DNA of 64,000 nucleotides from Parasphingopyxis algicola (GCF_013378075.1 NZ_CP051131.1:682001-746000); one strand, 5' to 3'. Counted from the first letter of the stretch, positions 46,414 through 56,467 are shown. The notes: a model not told the origin generated them from the letters alone. Numbers and translations are program-made.

Positions 46414-47714
46414 TCCGCAGCCAGCCCCGCTTCGGCTATCAGCAGGGTCAGCCCGCGCATCGTGCACGCTGGGACTACGCCATCGTCGATCCAGTATTCG
46501 TCGAGCGAGTGCGCCCGCGCGCTCGTGCCGCAGCGGCTGATCGTGATCGCCGGGATGCCGAGCGAGATCGGGATGTTGGAGTCCGTCGAGGACGCGACCA
46601 ATTGCGGCTCGACATCTTCGGCCTGTAGCAGGGCCTGGGCACGCTGGACGAGCGGAGATGCAGGATCGCCCTCGCCCGCGGGCCGCTGACCGATCGATTC
46701 GATCTCGACGGTGAGAAGATCCCCGTCCCCGCGCACCGCATTCTCAGCTTCCAGCCCCTCGTTCATCGCCTGCTGGAAAACCGCGTCGAGGGCAGCGAGC
46801 TTTTCGGGATTGCCGGATCGCATATCGACCTCGAACCAGCTTTCGAACGGGATCGAATTGACCGAGGTCCCGCCCCCGGTCCGGCCGATATTGTAACTCG
46901 AACGCGGGCCTTCCTGCGTGATGGGCCGCGCCGCGTTGACGAAGCGCGTGATCGCGCGGGCGGCGGCATGATGCGGATTGCCGTCGCCGAAATCGCCCCA
47001 GCTATGACCGCCCGGGCCGTTGAAGGTGACGCGGTAGCGGTTCGATCCGACGGCACTGATAACGAGCCGCGCCTCGTCCCCGCCATCGATCGCGATGAAG
47101 CTGTCCGGGCGCTCTGCGCCGTCGCGGAAGAGATGACGGACACCGCGCAGATCGCCGAGCCCCTCCTCGCCGACATTGCCGACCAGGATGATGTCCTTTT
47201 CGGTTCTGATGTCCGCGGCCGCGATCGCCGCCGCCAGTTCGAGCATCATGATCGCCCCGCGCGTATTGTCGCCAATGCCGGGCGCCGTATAGCGATTGCC
47301 CTCGATCCGCACCGTCACATCGGTTTCGGCCGGAAACACGGTATCGAGATGCGCGACCATCATCACGCTTCCCGCGCCGGCGACGCCGGCCCGCCGGGCG
47401 ACGACATTGCCGACCTCGTCGATCGTCATATCGCCGAAACCGGTCGCGCGCATCATATCGGCAAAGGCTGCGCCGCGCGCTTCCTCGGCGAAGGGCGGCG
47501 CCGGGATCTCGGTCAGCGTGACGAGATCCTGCAGCCGCGCTTCGTAATTGTCGGCAATATGGGCGAAGGCGGCCTCCATCCGTGGATCGCCGCGCAAGAC
47601 GGAGAGTTCGGCCACATAAGGCTGTACTTCCAGCGCATCGACCTGGTGAAACGCCAGAGCGGGCATGAACGGGAGCGCAAACATAGCTGCGCAGGCAGGA
47701 AAAAAAGTTCGCAT
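46410..47714 (-). CDS. M20 family zinc peptidase (PepT-like), secreted
   Basis: The 434-aa protein has a signal peptide ([21 protein letters not shown]). It then has the M20 di-zinc set: [32 protein letters not shown] (catalytic Glu pair) and a late His in [10 protein letters not shown], with a dimerisation domain containing GGHSWGDFG. It likely cleaves small peptides in the periplasm. It is convergent with trmFO and overlaps its stop by four bases. Confidence 0.9.
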   Translation of the reverse strand: MRTFFPACAAMFALPFMPALAFHQVDALEVQPYVAELSVLRGDPRMEAAFAHIADNYEARLQDLVTLTEIPAPPFAEEARGAAFADMMRATGFGDMTIDEVGNVVARRAGVAGAGSVMMVAHLDTVFPAETDVTVRIEGNRYTAPGIGDNTRGAIMMLELAAAIAAADIRTEKDIILVGNVGEEGLGDLRGVRHLFRDGAERPDSFIAIDGGDEARLVISAVGSNRYRVTFNGPGGHSWGDFGDGNPHHAAARAITRFVNAARPITQEGPRSSYNIGRTGGGTSVNSIPFESWFEVDMRSGNPEKLAALDAVFQQAMNEGLEAENAVRGDGDLLTVEIESIGQRPAGEGDPASPLVQRAQALLQAEDVEPQLVASSTDSNIPISLGIPAITISRCGTSARAHSLDEYWIDDGVVPACTMRGLTLLIAEAGLAAD

Positions 47715-47750
47715 ACCCGATCTGTTTCGCGCTTGAACGCCCGCGTCAAC

Positions 47751-48212
47751 TTAACAATTGCAGCGGGAGCGGCTGGCGCCCGACCGTCGCTGCCGCGTTG
47801 TCGCAAACTCCTGCGGCGTCAGCGCGCCCGATCCGTCCGCGTCCGCGCTCGCGAATCGCTCGCTGGTCCGCACTGCCCATTCCTCGAAGGTCAGATAGTT
47901 GTCGCCATTCGTATCGAGCTGGCGGAAGGCGTTCGTCCGGCTGCTCATCATCTCGGTCCGGGTGATCGTGCCGTCCCGGTCCCTGTCATAGCGGCCGAAT
48001 CGCCTTTGCTCGCGCGTCAATTCGGTGGCTTCGGGTGGCGGCGGTCCGGTTCCCTGGGGTTCGGCGGCGGTCATCGGATCGGGCAGTTCGATCTCGGGCG
48101 GTGGCGCGACGGGCGGCGGCGGTTCATCCTGCTGGGCAATGCTTTCCCAGACGAACAATCCCGCGCCGATCAGCAGCATCGCCGATACCGCTCCCGCGAA
48201 ATAGCGTCCCAT
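47751..48212 (-). CDS. EF-hand domain protein, membrane-anchored
   Basis: The 153-aa protein has one N-terminal hydrophobic helix (AGAVSAMLLIGAGLFVW) serving as anchor or uncleaved signal, a Pro-rich spacer, and three calcium-binding loops: DRDRDGTITRTE, DTNGDNYLTFEE and DADGSGALTPQE. The C-terminal tail is Arg/Ser-rich and ends CNC. Calcium binding is expected; the role is unknown. Confidence 0.85.
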   Translation of the reverse strand: MGRYFAGAVSAMLLIGAGLFVWESIAQQDEPPPPVAPPPEIELPDPMTAAEPQGTGPPPPEATELTREQRRFGRYDRDRDGTITRTEMMSSRTNAFRQLDTNGDNYLTFEEWAVRTSERFASADADGSGALTPQEFATTRQRRSGASRSRCNC

Positions 48213-48267
48213 GGGCAGCCTCCTCTGTCGGCAATCCTAGCGCGTTCGGCGCGATGCACAAAGCCCG

Positions 48268-48927
48268 CTAACGCCCAGTAAGCCGGTGCCAGACCATTCG
48301 TCCCACCCGCGCCGGAGATCCCTGGCGACGGCCGTCCGCCGCCGCATCCCTTCGCGCCAGCACGGCCAGCGCACCCAGCGGCCGCAAGGCGCGCGGCCAG
48401 GGCTTTGGATCCGCTTCGGCAAAGATAGCACGCGCCATCGCCCGGGCGTCGACGGCGATATCGGGATCGCTTGTCCGGCAGGCCAGATCGCTCAGGGCCC
48501 AGGCACGGCCGGATTCGACCACGAAGCCGGGCACGTCCGCCGCCAGCAGCTTTGCGGACAGCGCGAAAAGCCGGCCGCCGCGCTCGTCGGCGAACCGCCG
48601 CAGATCGGCCGGTTCGAGCGGCTCCTGCAGCAGGGCGAACCATCCTTCGGCCATCTTGCCCCATTCCGCGCCGTCGGCGCCCGTTGCCGCTATGGTTTCC
48701 GCAACGCGTTCCAGAAGCGGCTCTGCACGCAGGTCGCCGTCCTGTTCCGTCAGCGCCTCCCGCCACCAGAGCAGCCGCATTTCCCCAATGGTCGCGTCGC
48801 TCGTGCCCGCCACGATCGCTCCGAACCTCTCGTCGACCATCCAGAGCGTCCGCAGATGTCCGGCGTTCGTTGCGGGTGCGTAGCTTAGTGCGAGCTCGCG
48901 CTCCGGATCGGCTAGCCTGTCAGTCAT
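48268..48927 (-). CDS. Squalene/phytoene synthase-like protein, probably non-catalytic
   Basis: The 219-aa protein has the all-helical isoprenoid-synthase pattern with ATNAGHLRTLWMVDERFGAIVAG and MRLLWWREAL, which occurs in the NDUFAF6-like branch. It is shorter than true synthases (about 280-350 aa), and I cannot find the two Asp-rich DxxxD motifs that bind magnesium and diphosphate. A scaffold or assembly role is more likely than making phytoene. Start ATG 48927 (MTDRLADPER) was preferred over 48963. Confidence 0.72.
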   Translation of the reverse strand: MTDRLADPERELALSYAPATNAGHLRTLWMVDERFGAIVAGTSDATIGEMRLLWWREALTEQDGDLRAEPLLERVAETIAATGADGAEWGKMAEGWFALLQEPLEPADLRRFADERGGRLFALSAKLLAADVPGFVVESGRAWALSDLACRTSDPDIAVDARAMARAIFAEADPKPWPRALRPLGALAVLARRDAAADGRRQGSPARVGRMVWHRLTGR

Positions 48928-49061
48928 CGTAAGCGCTCCTAGTGCCATCCGCCGGTATGGCAAACATCGCGTTAACCCTACCGCGAGACATCTACTTAAG
49001 TTTGTCCGTTCATAACGATCTTGAACGTGGGTGAATTATGCCGATTAGGCAGGGGACAATA

Positions 49062-50609
49062 ATGGGTAAGTGGCTGAAAAAGATAGCTTCGCGCCGAGTC
49101 GCGAAACCGAATTCCTTTCTCGCACGTCTGCGGCGCGACAGCCGCGGCAACACGCTTGCCATGGCGGGCGCGGCGCTGGTGCCGATCGCCGGCATGATCG
49201 GCTCCGGTCTCGATATGAGCCGCGCCTATATGGCGCAGGCGAAGATGCAGAATGCCTGCGACGCCGCTGCGCTCGGCGCGCGCCGCGAGATGTCCGGCAC
49301 CGTTTTCGATGCGGACGCCCGCACCGAGGGCGAGCGCTTCTTCGATTTCAACTTTCCGTCGACGACGATGAACGCGCAGAATGTAACCCGCACGATCTCG
49401 CAAAGCACAACCGACAGTTCGACTGTCGAGGTAAGGGCAAGCGCCGATATCCCGACATCGGTGATGGCTCTGTTCGGCAAGGATTTCATTCCGATTTCGG
49501 TCGAATGCGACGCAAACCAGGACTACGGCAACAACGACATCATGGTCGTGCTCGACGTGACCGGATCGATGAACAGTTCTCCGAGCACGGGCGGTTCTTC
49601 AAAGATCAGCCGGCTGCGTACCGGTGCGATCGGCCTATATCGCGCGCTGGCCGGGGCAACGAACACCCGCACGCGCTATGGCTTCATTCCCTATTCCCAG
49701 TCGGTAAATATCGGCCGCGATCTCGATTTGAACTGGGTTCGCGATCCCGCCGAATATCTGCAGAACATTTGCGTGTGGGATGCAGACGACGAGGAGTGGG
49801 ATTGCACCGGCAACGGATACGAACTGGTGGAAGTCGATCACAGCAGTTCCTGGCTGGACGACTGGCGTGGCAACGGCAGCTATACCACCAATGTCGGCAG
49901 CGGTTGTATCGAAGAACGCGCCACGATCGGCCAAAGCGGCAGCCCGATAAGTATTTCGACAAACGTCAGCCGCGACGATCTCGATCTGGTGTCGACGTCG
50001 AATCCCGATCGGAAGTGGGCGCCCTATGACGCCAGCGCGACCCATGGCGAGAGCAATAGTCGCTGTCCCCGGCCGGCCCGTCGATTGGCCGAATATGCGA
50101 GCGAAAGCGCCTATCAGAGCGCGATCGATGCCACTACGGGCTATGTGAGCGGCAACACCTATCACGATATCGGGCTGATCTGGGCTTCCCGCTACATATC
50201 GTCCACTGGCATGTTTGCCTCGGATAACCCTGAAACCTTCAACGGTGTGCCAGTGGCCAAACATATCGTCTTCCTGACGGACGGGGAGATGTGCCCCAGC
50301 CAGGGCATCTATTCGACCTATGGCGTGCATGACCAGGAACCACGGATTTCCGGTACGGCAGCGCCAATTTCGGGCTGCGGTAATAATGCCTTGCGCGGTC
50401 TTCATTCGGCACGTTTCCTTTCGGCCTGCTCTCAGGCGAAGTCGATGGGCATGACGGTCTGGGTGATCGCCTTCGACGTGACCGACACCACCGATATCGC
50501 ACCCTGCGCCACCAGCAGCGGCCATTTCTACACCAGCGACGGTACGGATCTGGAATCCGTCTTCGAGCAGATCGGCGCCGGTATCGGACGGTTGAGGCTG
50601 ACCCAATGA
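49062..50609 (+). CDS. TadG-like pilus-assembly protein with von Willebrand A domain (copy 1)
   Basis: The 515-aa protein begins with a short basic stretch and a hydrophobic helix preceded by RDSRGNTLAMAGAALVPIAGMIG, the Flp/TadG-type N-terminal region. DMSRAYMAQAKMQNACDAAALGARR is typical of TadG. A vWA domain follows with the metal motif VVLDVTGSMNSS. Extra segments carry many Ser/Tyr and Cys residues. Such proteins sit in the envelope with tight-adherence pili. AGGGG is six bases before the start; ATG 49038 is an alternative. It overlaps the first TadE-like gene by four bases and has a close paralogue 1.4 kb downstream. Confidence 0.85.
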   Translation: MGKWLKKIASRRVAKPNSFLARLRRDSRGNTLAMAGAALVPIAGMIGSGLDMSRAYMAQAKMQNACDAAALGARREMSGTVFDADARTEGERFFDFNFPSTTMNAQNVTRTISQSTTDSSTVEVRASADIPTSVMALFGKDFIPISVECDANQDYGNNDIMVVLDVTGSMNSSPSTGGSSKISRLRTGAIGLYRALAGATNTRTRYGFIPYSQSVNIGRDLDLNWVRDPAEYLQNICVWDADDEEWDCTGNGYELVEVDHSSSWLDDWRGNGSYTTNVGSGCIEERATIGQSGSPISISTNVSRDDLDLVSTSNPDRKWAPYDASATHGESNSRCPRPARRLAEYASESAYQSAIDATTGYVSGNTYHDIGLIWASRYISSTGMFASDNPETFNGVPVAKHIVFLTDGEMCPSQGIYSTYGVHDQEPRISGTAAPISGCGNNALRGLHSARFLSACSQAKSMGMTVWVIAFDVTDTTDIAPCATSSGHFYTSDGTDLESVFEQIGAGIGRLRLTQ

Positions 50610-51232
50610 GGATATTCGCAACCATATCCCGCAAGCTGCGCCGCGACGAAAGCGGCATGGCGGCCACGGAGTTCGGCCTCCTCGTCGTGCCCCTGATGAT
50701 CGTCCTGCTCGGCGCGTTCGATCTCGGCTACCAGTCTTATGTTCGTGCCCAGCTTCAAGGCGTGCTCAACGATGTGGCCCGCACGGCGACCGTCGAAACG
50801 CCGGATTTCACTGGCTATACCGGCACGACGACGGAAGAGCGGATCGAGAATGCGATCAAGGACCGCGTCAACAACATCGCCCGTAATGCAAGCTACACCA
50901 TTAATCAGACGAATTTCTACGAGTTTTCGGGCGTCGGGAACGCGGAGAAGCTGCTGACCGATGTTAACGGCAATGGCCAATACGATTCGGCGGACGGCGA
51001 TTGCTTCGAAGATATCAACAGCAACGGCGCATTCGACCTCAGCGCCGGCGCCAGCGGCCAGGGTGGCGCGGACGATATCGTCTATTATGACGTTACGATC
51101 ACCATGCCGCGCATCGTGCCGGTGATGACGCTGATCGGCGTTCCGGCGAACTATACGATCAACGCCCGGGCAGCGGTCCGCAACCAGCCTTTTGCCGACC
51201 AAGCCATTCCTCCAACGGTGTGCGGACCATGA
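50606..51232 (+). CDS. TadE-like pseudopilin (first)
   Basis: The 208-aa protein has the TadE N-terminus: basic RKLRRDESGMAATEFGLLVVPLMIVLLGAFDLGYQSYVRAQLQ, with a Glu five residues into the hydrophobic helix as in pseudopilins. The rest is exported. TadE proteins are processed by the TadV/CpaA peptidase and needed for Flp pilus formation. A DVNGNGQYDSADGD stretch resembles a calcium-binding loop. The gene overlaps both neighbours by four bases. Confidence 0.88.
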   Translation: MRIFATISRKLRRDESGMAATEFGLLVVPLMIVLLGAFDLGYQSYVRAQLQGVLNDVARTATVETPDFTGYTGTTTEERIENAIKDRVNNIARNASYTINQTNFYEFSGVGNAEKLLTDVNGNGQYDSADGDCFEDINSNGAFDLSAGASGQGGADDIVYYDVTITMPRIVPVMTLIGVPANYTINARAAVRNQPFADQAIPPTVCGP

Positions 51233-51882
51233 CGACCAGAAAATTTCTCGACCGCTTTGCCAAGGCGCGCAAGCTGAAGCAGAACAGCGAGGGTGTCGCG
51301 CTCATCGAGTTCGCCTTCTCGCTGCCCATTCTGCTGGCGCTGATCTTCGGGGGGCTGGAAACGGCGAATTACGCGCTGGCGCACCTCCGGGTCAGCCAGA
51401 TTGCGATGACGGTCGCCGACAATGCCGGCCGTGTGGACACGACGATCGATGAGGCCAACATTCAGGAAGTTTTCGCGGGGGCTGCGCTGGTCGGCAATTC
51501 CATCGACTTCACGCAAAACGGGCGCGTCGTCCTCTCCTCGTTGCAGCCCAACAATCAGTCGGGCTCTGACGAAGGCCAGATGATCAACTGGCAGCGCTGC
51601 ATGGGACAGCTGACGACCGCGACGCCGGCCTATGGCGTCGAGGACGACGGCCGCACGGACGATTCGCTTGAACTGGGCATGGGGCCGGCGGGCAACAAAA
51701 TCACATCGGCCGATGGTACCGCCGTGATGTTCGTCGAGGTGACGTACGATTATCAGCCGCTACTTCCGACCTTCGGCATCCTGGGCACCCGACAAATCCG
51801 CTATGAGAGTGCCTTCACGGTGCGCGATCGCACGAATCAGGACATCTCCAATACCCAAAGCCTGACTGTCGCCAGCTGCTGA
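51229..51882 (+). CDS. TadE-like pseudopilin (second)
   Basis: The 217-aa protein has KQNSEGVALIEFAFSLPILLALIFGGLETANYALAHLRVSQIAM, a TadE-type helix with the conserved Glu. The mature domain ends in a Cys (TVASC) and contains another in QRCMG, so a disulfide is possible. I use the ATG at 51229, inside the previous stop; GTG 51220 is also in frame. It differs clearly from the first TadE-like protein, so the two are probably distinct subunits. Confidence 0.86.
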   Translation: MTTRKFLDRFAKARKLKQNSEGVALIEFAFSLPILLALIFGGLETANYALAHLRVSQIAMTVADNAGRVDTTIDEANIQEVFAGAALVGNSIDFTQNGRVVLSSLQPNNQSGSDEGQMINWQRCMGQLTTATPAYGVEDDGRTDDSLELGMGPAGNKITSADGTAVMFVEVTYDYQPLLPTFGILGTRQIRYESAFTVRDRTNQDISNTQSLTVASC

Positions 51883-51968
51883 CGCAAGTCTGTCCGGTGA
51901 AGGGTCTCGACGCCATCTCGCTGCGTTGAAACGCAAAATTAACCGTATCCGATTTAGATGCCTCTCGT

Positions 51969-52002
51969 CCCGTGGGGGGACACAATGTCCGACCCACGGG
52001 GA
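51969..52002 (+). promoter_or_regulatory. Nested hairpin covering the ribosome binding site of the second vWA gene
   Basis: CCCGTGGG (51969-51976) pairs perfectly with CCCACGGG (51993-52000), and inside it GGACA pairs with TGTCC around CAA. The 3' arm runs into GGGGA (51998-52002), the likely Shine-Dalgarno sequence, five bases before the ATG. The fold would hide most of it. Confidence 0.6.
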
Positions 52003-52007
52003 TATCG

Positions 52008-53564
52008 ATGCTTCGCCCACCGACTGCCGACAAACTTCATTCAGAATCCGGATCCACCGCTTTCCTGGCGCGACTGGGCCGGGACAGTCGCGGCAACACG
52101 CTGGCGCTGACGGCAGCAGCGATGATCCCGATCGCCGCCATGATCGGATCGGGGCTCGACATGAGCCGCGCCTATATGGCGCAGGCCAAGCTCCAGAACG
52201 CCTGCGACGCCGCGGCCCTGGCCGCCCGCCGCGAGATGACGGGCGCGATCTTCGACAGCGACGCCCAAGCCGAAGGCGAGCGCTTCTTCGATTTCAACTT
52301 TCCGTCGACGACGATGAATGCGCAAAATATCGTGCGAACCATCGCGCAAAGCACGAGCGACAGTTCGACGGTCGAAGTGACGGCCAGCGCCGACATACCT
52401 GCATCGCTGATGTCCCTGTTCGGCATGGCAGAGCTTCCGATCAGCGTGACCTGCAACGCCGACCAGGATCACGGCAATGCCGATATCATGCTCGTGCTCG
52501 ACGTAACCGGGTCGATGAAATGCAATCCCGGTGTCTCGAGCTGTTGGTGGGAGCAGTCGAACTCCAAGATCGGCCGGCTGCGGGACGGCGCCGTCGGACT
52601 TTACAACGCGCTTTCAGGAGGAGGTGCGAATACCCGAATTCGGTACGGCTTCATGCCCTATTCGGTCACGGCGAATGTCGGGCGTGCGCTTGATTCCGGC
52701 TGGATCCGTGATCCCGCCGATTACCAACAGGATACTGGCCTGTGTGTGGAGAAATATCACTGGTATTACGGGTATTATGACGATTGCACCGGCAACGAAT
52801 ATGTCCTGGCCGAAGTTGACCATAGCAGCTCCTGGCTGAGTTCCTGGCGGGGCCATGGATCGTATTCGAGCAATACCAGCGACGGTTGCATCGAGGAGCG
52901 GGCGACGATCGGCCGCAGCGGATCGCCGATCAGCATTTCGACCGATGTGAGCCGGGACGATATCGATATCGTATCGACGAGCGATGCGGCGCGGCAATGG
53001 GCGCCGTATGACACCTCGGCCCAAGAGGCGGAGTCGTCGTCCGCCTGTCCGCGGCCGGCGCGGCAGCTCGCCGAATATGCGAGCGCCAGTTCCTATGAGA
53101 GCATGGTCGATACGGTAACCGGATATGTCGACGGTTCGACCTATCACGATGTCGGGCTGATCTGGGGCGCCCGTTTTCTCTCGTCGACCGGCATGTTCGC
53201 GTCATCCAACCCGGAAACCTATAACGGGATACCGGTCAGCAAGCATATCGTGTTCATGACCGACGGCATCATCTCGACCAGCGGGAGCGCCTACTCCGCT
53301 TATGGCGTCGACGACGAGGACGATCGCGTCGATTCGACGCTCGGACTGAATGCCCAGCATGTCGCCCGGTTCCAGTCCGCATGCAGCCAGGCGAAATCGA
53401 TGGGAATGACGATCTGGGTAATCGCGCTCGACGTCGCCGACACGACCGATATCGAGCCCTGCGCGACGAGCAGCGGCCATTTCGAGACCAGCGACGGCAC
53501 GGATCTGGAAGACGTCTTCGAGCGGATCGGCGCCGGGATCGGCCAGCTGCGGCTCACCCAGTAG
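52008..53564 (+). CDS. TadG-like pilus-assembly protein with von Willebrand A domain (copy 2)
   Basis: The 518-aa protein is a close paralogue of copy 1 and shares the order: RDSRGNTLALTAAAMIPIAAMIG helix, DMSRAYMAQAKLQNACDAAALAARR, vWA domain with LVLDVTGSMK, repeated SSSWLSSWRG and SCIEERATIG-type segments, and the end EPCATSSGHFETSDGTDLEDVFERIGAGIGQLRLTQ. A 44-base block is identical in both genes. Copy 2 has extra cysteines after the metal motif (MKCNPGVSSCWW). The start ATG 52008 follows the hairpin; a GTG at 51972 inside the stem is unlikely. Confidence 0.85.
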   Translation: MLRPPTADKLHSESGSTAFLARLGRDSRGNTLALTAAAMIPIAAMIGSGLDMSRAYMAQAKLQNACDAAALAARREMTGAIFDSDAQAEGERFFDFNFPSTTMNAQNIVRTIAQSTSDSSTVEVTASADIPASLMSLFGMAELPISVTCNADQDHGNADIMLVLDVTGSMKCNPGVSSCWWEQSNSKIGRLRDGAVGLYNALSGGGANTRIRYGFMPYSVTANVGRALDSGWIRDPADYQQDTGLCVEKYHWYYGYYDDCTGNEYVLAEVDHSSSWLSSWRGHGSYSSNTSDGCIEERATIGRSGSPISISTDVSRDDIDIVSTSDAARQWAPYDTSAQEAESSSACPRPARQLAEYASASSYESMVDTVTGYVDGSTYHDVGLIWGARFLSSTGMFASSNPETYNGIPVSKHIVFMTDGIISTSGSAYSAYGVDDEDDRVDSTLGLNAQHVARFQSACSQAKSMGMTIWVIALDVADTTDIEPCATSSGHFETSDGTDLEDVFERIGAGIGQLRLTQ

Positions 53565-53581
53565 GCCGCAGCCCGGGGCGG

Positions 53582-54979
53582 TTAGCGATAGGACACCGCC
53601 TTCGCGGCAGCGACGACCTTGTCGACATCGACAAGCGCCAGCTTTTCGAGATTGGCCGCATAGGGCATCGGCACATCTTCGTTCGTCACCCGGGTGACCG
53701 GTGCGTCGAGATCGTCGAAGCCCTTCGCCATGCAGATCGCCGCAATTTCGGAAGCGATCGAGCAGGTCGGCCAGCCTTCCTCGACGACGACCATGCGATT
53801 GGTGCGCGACAGGCTTTCGAGCACCGCCGTCTCGTCGAGCGGGCGCAGCGTTCTCAAATCGATCACATCGGCCTCGATACCCTCCTCGGCCAGCTTGTCA
53901 GCCGCCTCCAGCGCGATGCCGACACCGATCGAATAGCTGACGATCGATACGTCGTTGCCCGAACGGACGGTCCGCGCCTTGCCGATCGGCAGCGCATAGT
54001 CGTCGAGGTCGGGCACCTCGAAACTCTGCCCGTAGAGCAACTCGTTTTCGAGGAATACGACCGGATCGATCGTCCGGATCGCGGATTTGAGCAGGCCCTT
54101 GGCGTCGGCCGCCGAATAGGGTGCGATGACGACGAGACCGGGCACGCTTGCATACCAGGGGCCGTAATTCTGGCTGTGCTGCGCGGCGACACGCGATGCC
54201 GCGCCGTTGGGACCGCGAAACACGACCGGGCAGCGCATCTGACCGCCCGACATATAGTTGGTCTTGCCGGCCGAATTGACGATATGGTCGATCGCCTGCA
54301 TCGCGAAATTGAACGTCATGAATTCGACGATCGGCCGCAACCCGCCCATCGCCGCGCCCGTCCCGACGCCGGCAAAGCCATATTCGGTGATCGGCGTATC
54401 GATCACACGCCTGTCGCCGAACTCTTCGAGCAACCCCTGCGTCACCTTGTAAGCGCCCTGATATTCGGCGACTTCCTCGCCCATCACGAACACCCGGTCG
54501 TCGGATCGCATTTCCTCCGCCATCGCATCGCGCAGCGCCTCGCGCACGGTCAGCGTGACCATCTTCGTGCCGTCCGGAATATCGGGATCGGACGCGCGCG
54601 CGCCGGCCTCCGGCCGTGCGGGCGGCGCGATATCCTCGTCCGCTGTCTCATCGGGTTCGCTCCTGGCCTCGGCGGGCTGAGGCGCTGCGTCGACGCTCCC
54701 CGTGTCGGACGGCGCTTCGACGGCGTCCGCATCCTCGCCTTCCTCGGCCAGAATCGCGATCACCGCACCGACCTGCACCTCGTCGGTGCCCTCCGGCACG
54801 AGGATCTTCGCCAGCACGCCCTCGTCGACCGCCTCGAACTCCATCGTCGCCTTGTCGGTCTCGATCTCGGCCATGATGTCGCCGGAAACGATTTCGTCGC
54901 CTTCCTTGACCAGCCATTTGGCAAGCGTGCCTTCTTCCATGGTCGGCGACAGGGCCGGCATCTTCAGCTCGATCGCCAT
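53582..54979 (-). CDS. pdhB: Pyruvate dehydrogenase E1 component, beta subunit with N-terminal lipoyl domain
   Basis: E1 beta works with E1 alpha to decarboxylate pyruvate and load acetyl units onto lipoyl groups. The 465-aa protein has an extra biotinyl/lipoyl domain at residues 1-78, with the lipoylated Lys in ETDKATMEF. An acidic Pro/Ala-rich linker follows, then the transketolase-like E1 beta domain ([52 protein letters not shown]). This fusion is typical of alphaproteobacteria. The ATG overlaps the pdhA stop (ATGA). Confidence 0.96.
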   Translation of the reverse strand: MAIELKMPALSPTMEEGTLAKWLVKEGDEIVSGDIMAEIETDKATMEFEAVDEGVLAKILVPEGTDEVQVGAVIAILAEEGEDADAVEAPSDTGSVDAAPQPAEARSEPDETADEDIAPPARPEAGARASDPDIPDGTKMVTLTVREALRDAMAEEMRSDDRVFVMGEEVAEYQGAYKVTQGLLEEFGDRRVIDTPITEYGFAGVGTGAAMGGLRPIVEFMTFNFAMQAIDHIVNSAGKTNYMSGGQMRCPVVFRGPNGAASRVAAQHSQNYGPWYASVPGLVVIAPYSAADAKGLLKSAIRTIDPVVFLENELLYGQSFEVPDLDDYALPIGKARTVRSGNDVSIVSYSIGVGIALEAADKLAEEGIEADVIDLRTLRPLDETAVLESLSRTNRMVVVEEGWPTCSIASEIAAICMAKGFDDLDAPVTRVTNEDVPMPYAANLEKLALVDVDKVVAAAKAVSYR

Positions 54980-56073
54980 CAATACTGCTCCACCAGAACG
55001 TCGGTATAGAGCGCATCCGGATCGGGTTCGGGCGAACTTTCGGCAAAGTCCGCGGCTTCCGCCACGATCGCCTTGATCTCCTTGTCGGTCGCCTTCATTT
55101 CGTCCGCACTCACCCCGGCCGCTTCCAATTCCTTCTTGATCGCCTCGATCGGATCCGATTTCTCGCGCACCGACTGGACTTCCTCGCGCGACCGGTATTT
55201 GGCCGGATCGGACATCGAATGACCCCGGTACCGGTATGTCTTGAGTTCAAGCAGGATCGGCCCCTTTCCGCTCCGGACCCAGTCGAGCGCCACTTCCGCC
55301 GCGCCGCGCACCTCGAGCACGTCCATGCCGTTGATCTGCAGGCCCGGAATGCGGAAGCTTTCGCCGCGCCGGTAGAGCTGGTCCTCGGCCGACGAGCGGT
55401 TGACGCTCGTGCCCATGGCGTACTGATTGTTCTCGATCACGAAGATGATCGGCAGCTTCCACAGTTCGGCCATATTGAAGGCCTCGTAGACCTGCCCCTG
55501 GTTCGCGGCGCCGTCGCCGAAATAGGCGAGGCAAACGCCGCCGTCATCGCGATACTTATGGGCGAAAGCGAGTCCCGTGCCGAGCGGCACCTGGGCCCCC
55601 ACAATGCCGTGGCCGCCATAAAATCGTTTTTCGACCGAGAACATGTGCATCGACCCGCCCTTGCCCCCGGCATTGCCCGCGGCACGGCCGGTCAACTCCG
55701 CCATGATCTCCTTGGGGTCGAGACCATAGGCCAGCATATGGCCATGATCGCGATAGCCGGTGATGACGCTGTCCTTGTCATTGTCGAGTGCCGATTGCAG
55801 CCCGATCGCGACCGCCTCCTGTCCGATATAGAGATGGCAGAAACCGCCGATCAGGCCGAGCCCGTACAGCTGGCCCGCCTTTTCCTCGAACCGCCGGATC
55901 AGCAGCATCTGCCGGTAATATTCGAGCAGCTGGTCCTTGGACGCCTTGTACCGTTTGGGTTCGGCGGGCCGTTCCCTGTTCGGCTTGGGGGGCGCCGCGG
56001 ATTTCCGGGCGGCCGGTTTCTTGCTGGAGGATTTGCGCGGAGCGCGTTTGGGTGACGCCGGTGCCTTGGCCAA
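54979..56073 (-). CDS. pdhA: Pyruvate dehydrogenase E1 component, alpha subunit
   Basis: E1 alpha binds thiamine diphosphate. The 364-aa protein has a Lys/Pro/Ala-rich N-terminal tail of about 40 residues, the thiamine motif [20 protein letters not shown]...NN, and the phosphorylation-loop region [34 protein letters not shown] is also diagnostic. The order eno-ftsB-pdhA-pdhB links glycolysis to acetyl-CoA formation. Confidence 0.96.
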   Translation of the reverse strand: MAKAPASPKRAPRKSSSKKPAARKSAAPPKPNRERPAEPKRYKASKDQLLEYYRQMLLIRRFEEKAGQLYGLGLIGGFCHLYIGQEAVAIGLQSALDNDKDSVITGYRDHGHMLAYGLDPKEIMAELTGRAAGNAGGKGGSMHMFSVEKRFYGGHGIVGAQVPLGTGLAFAHKYRDDGGVCLAYFGDGAANQGQVYEAFNMAELWKLPIIFVIENNQYAMGTSVNRSSAEDQLYRRGESFRIPGLQINGMDVLEVRGAAEVALDWVRSGKGPILLELKTYRYRGHSMSDPAKYRSREEVQSVREKSDPIEAIKKELEAAGVSADEMKATDKEIKAIVAEAADFAESSPEPDPDALYTDVLVEQY

Positions 56074-56155
56074 GAGTAAGGCCTTTCCTGTTGGTGACTT
56101 CCGGTTGGGATATGGCCGAGCGGCAGCGATTCCGCAACGTCACCGAAAGGGAAAG

Positions 56156-56467
56156 TCAGTCGGTGATAACGATATGCTCGTCTTCGCGGACCTGGCCGGT
56201 ATTCCGCCGGACGAGCTCGTCCGCAAAATCCGGATCGACGCTGTCGGGATCAAGCAGTTCGACGCGATTGGCGAGCCGTTCGCGCTCTTCGTTCAGTTGC
56301 GTGAGTTCGACCTGCCGCTGCTCGTGAAGCCGCGCATAGTCGCCCCAGGCAAAAAGCCCGTTCGGACCGAGCAGCGCATAGCCGGCAAAATTGGCGATTA
56401 CGAGGATCGCCAATGCCGGCGCCGCGGCCGAGCGCAATATGTTGGCGAGGTTTCGCGAACGCGTCAT
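56156..56467 (-). CDS. ftsB: Septum formation initiator (FtsB/DivIC family)
   Basis: FtsB forms the FtsQLB complex that triggers septal peptidoglycan synthesis. The 103-aa protein has one membrane helix (APALAILVIANFAGYALLG), then a coiled coil (LHEQRQVELTQLNEERERLANRVELL) and a short periplasmic end (DPDFADELVRRNTGQVREDE). Its position between eno and pdhA is widely conserved. Confidence 0.93.
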   Translation of the reverse strand: MTRSRNLANILRSAAAPALAILVIANFAGYALLGPNGLFAWGDYARLHEQRQVELTQLNEERERLANRVELLDPDSVDPDFADELVRRNTGQVREDEHIVITD

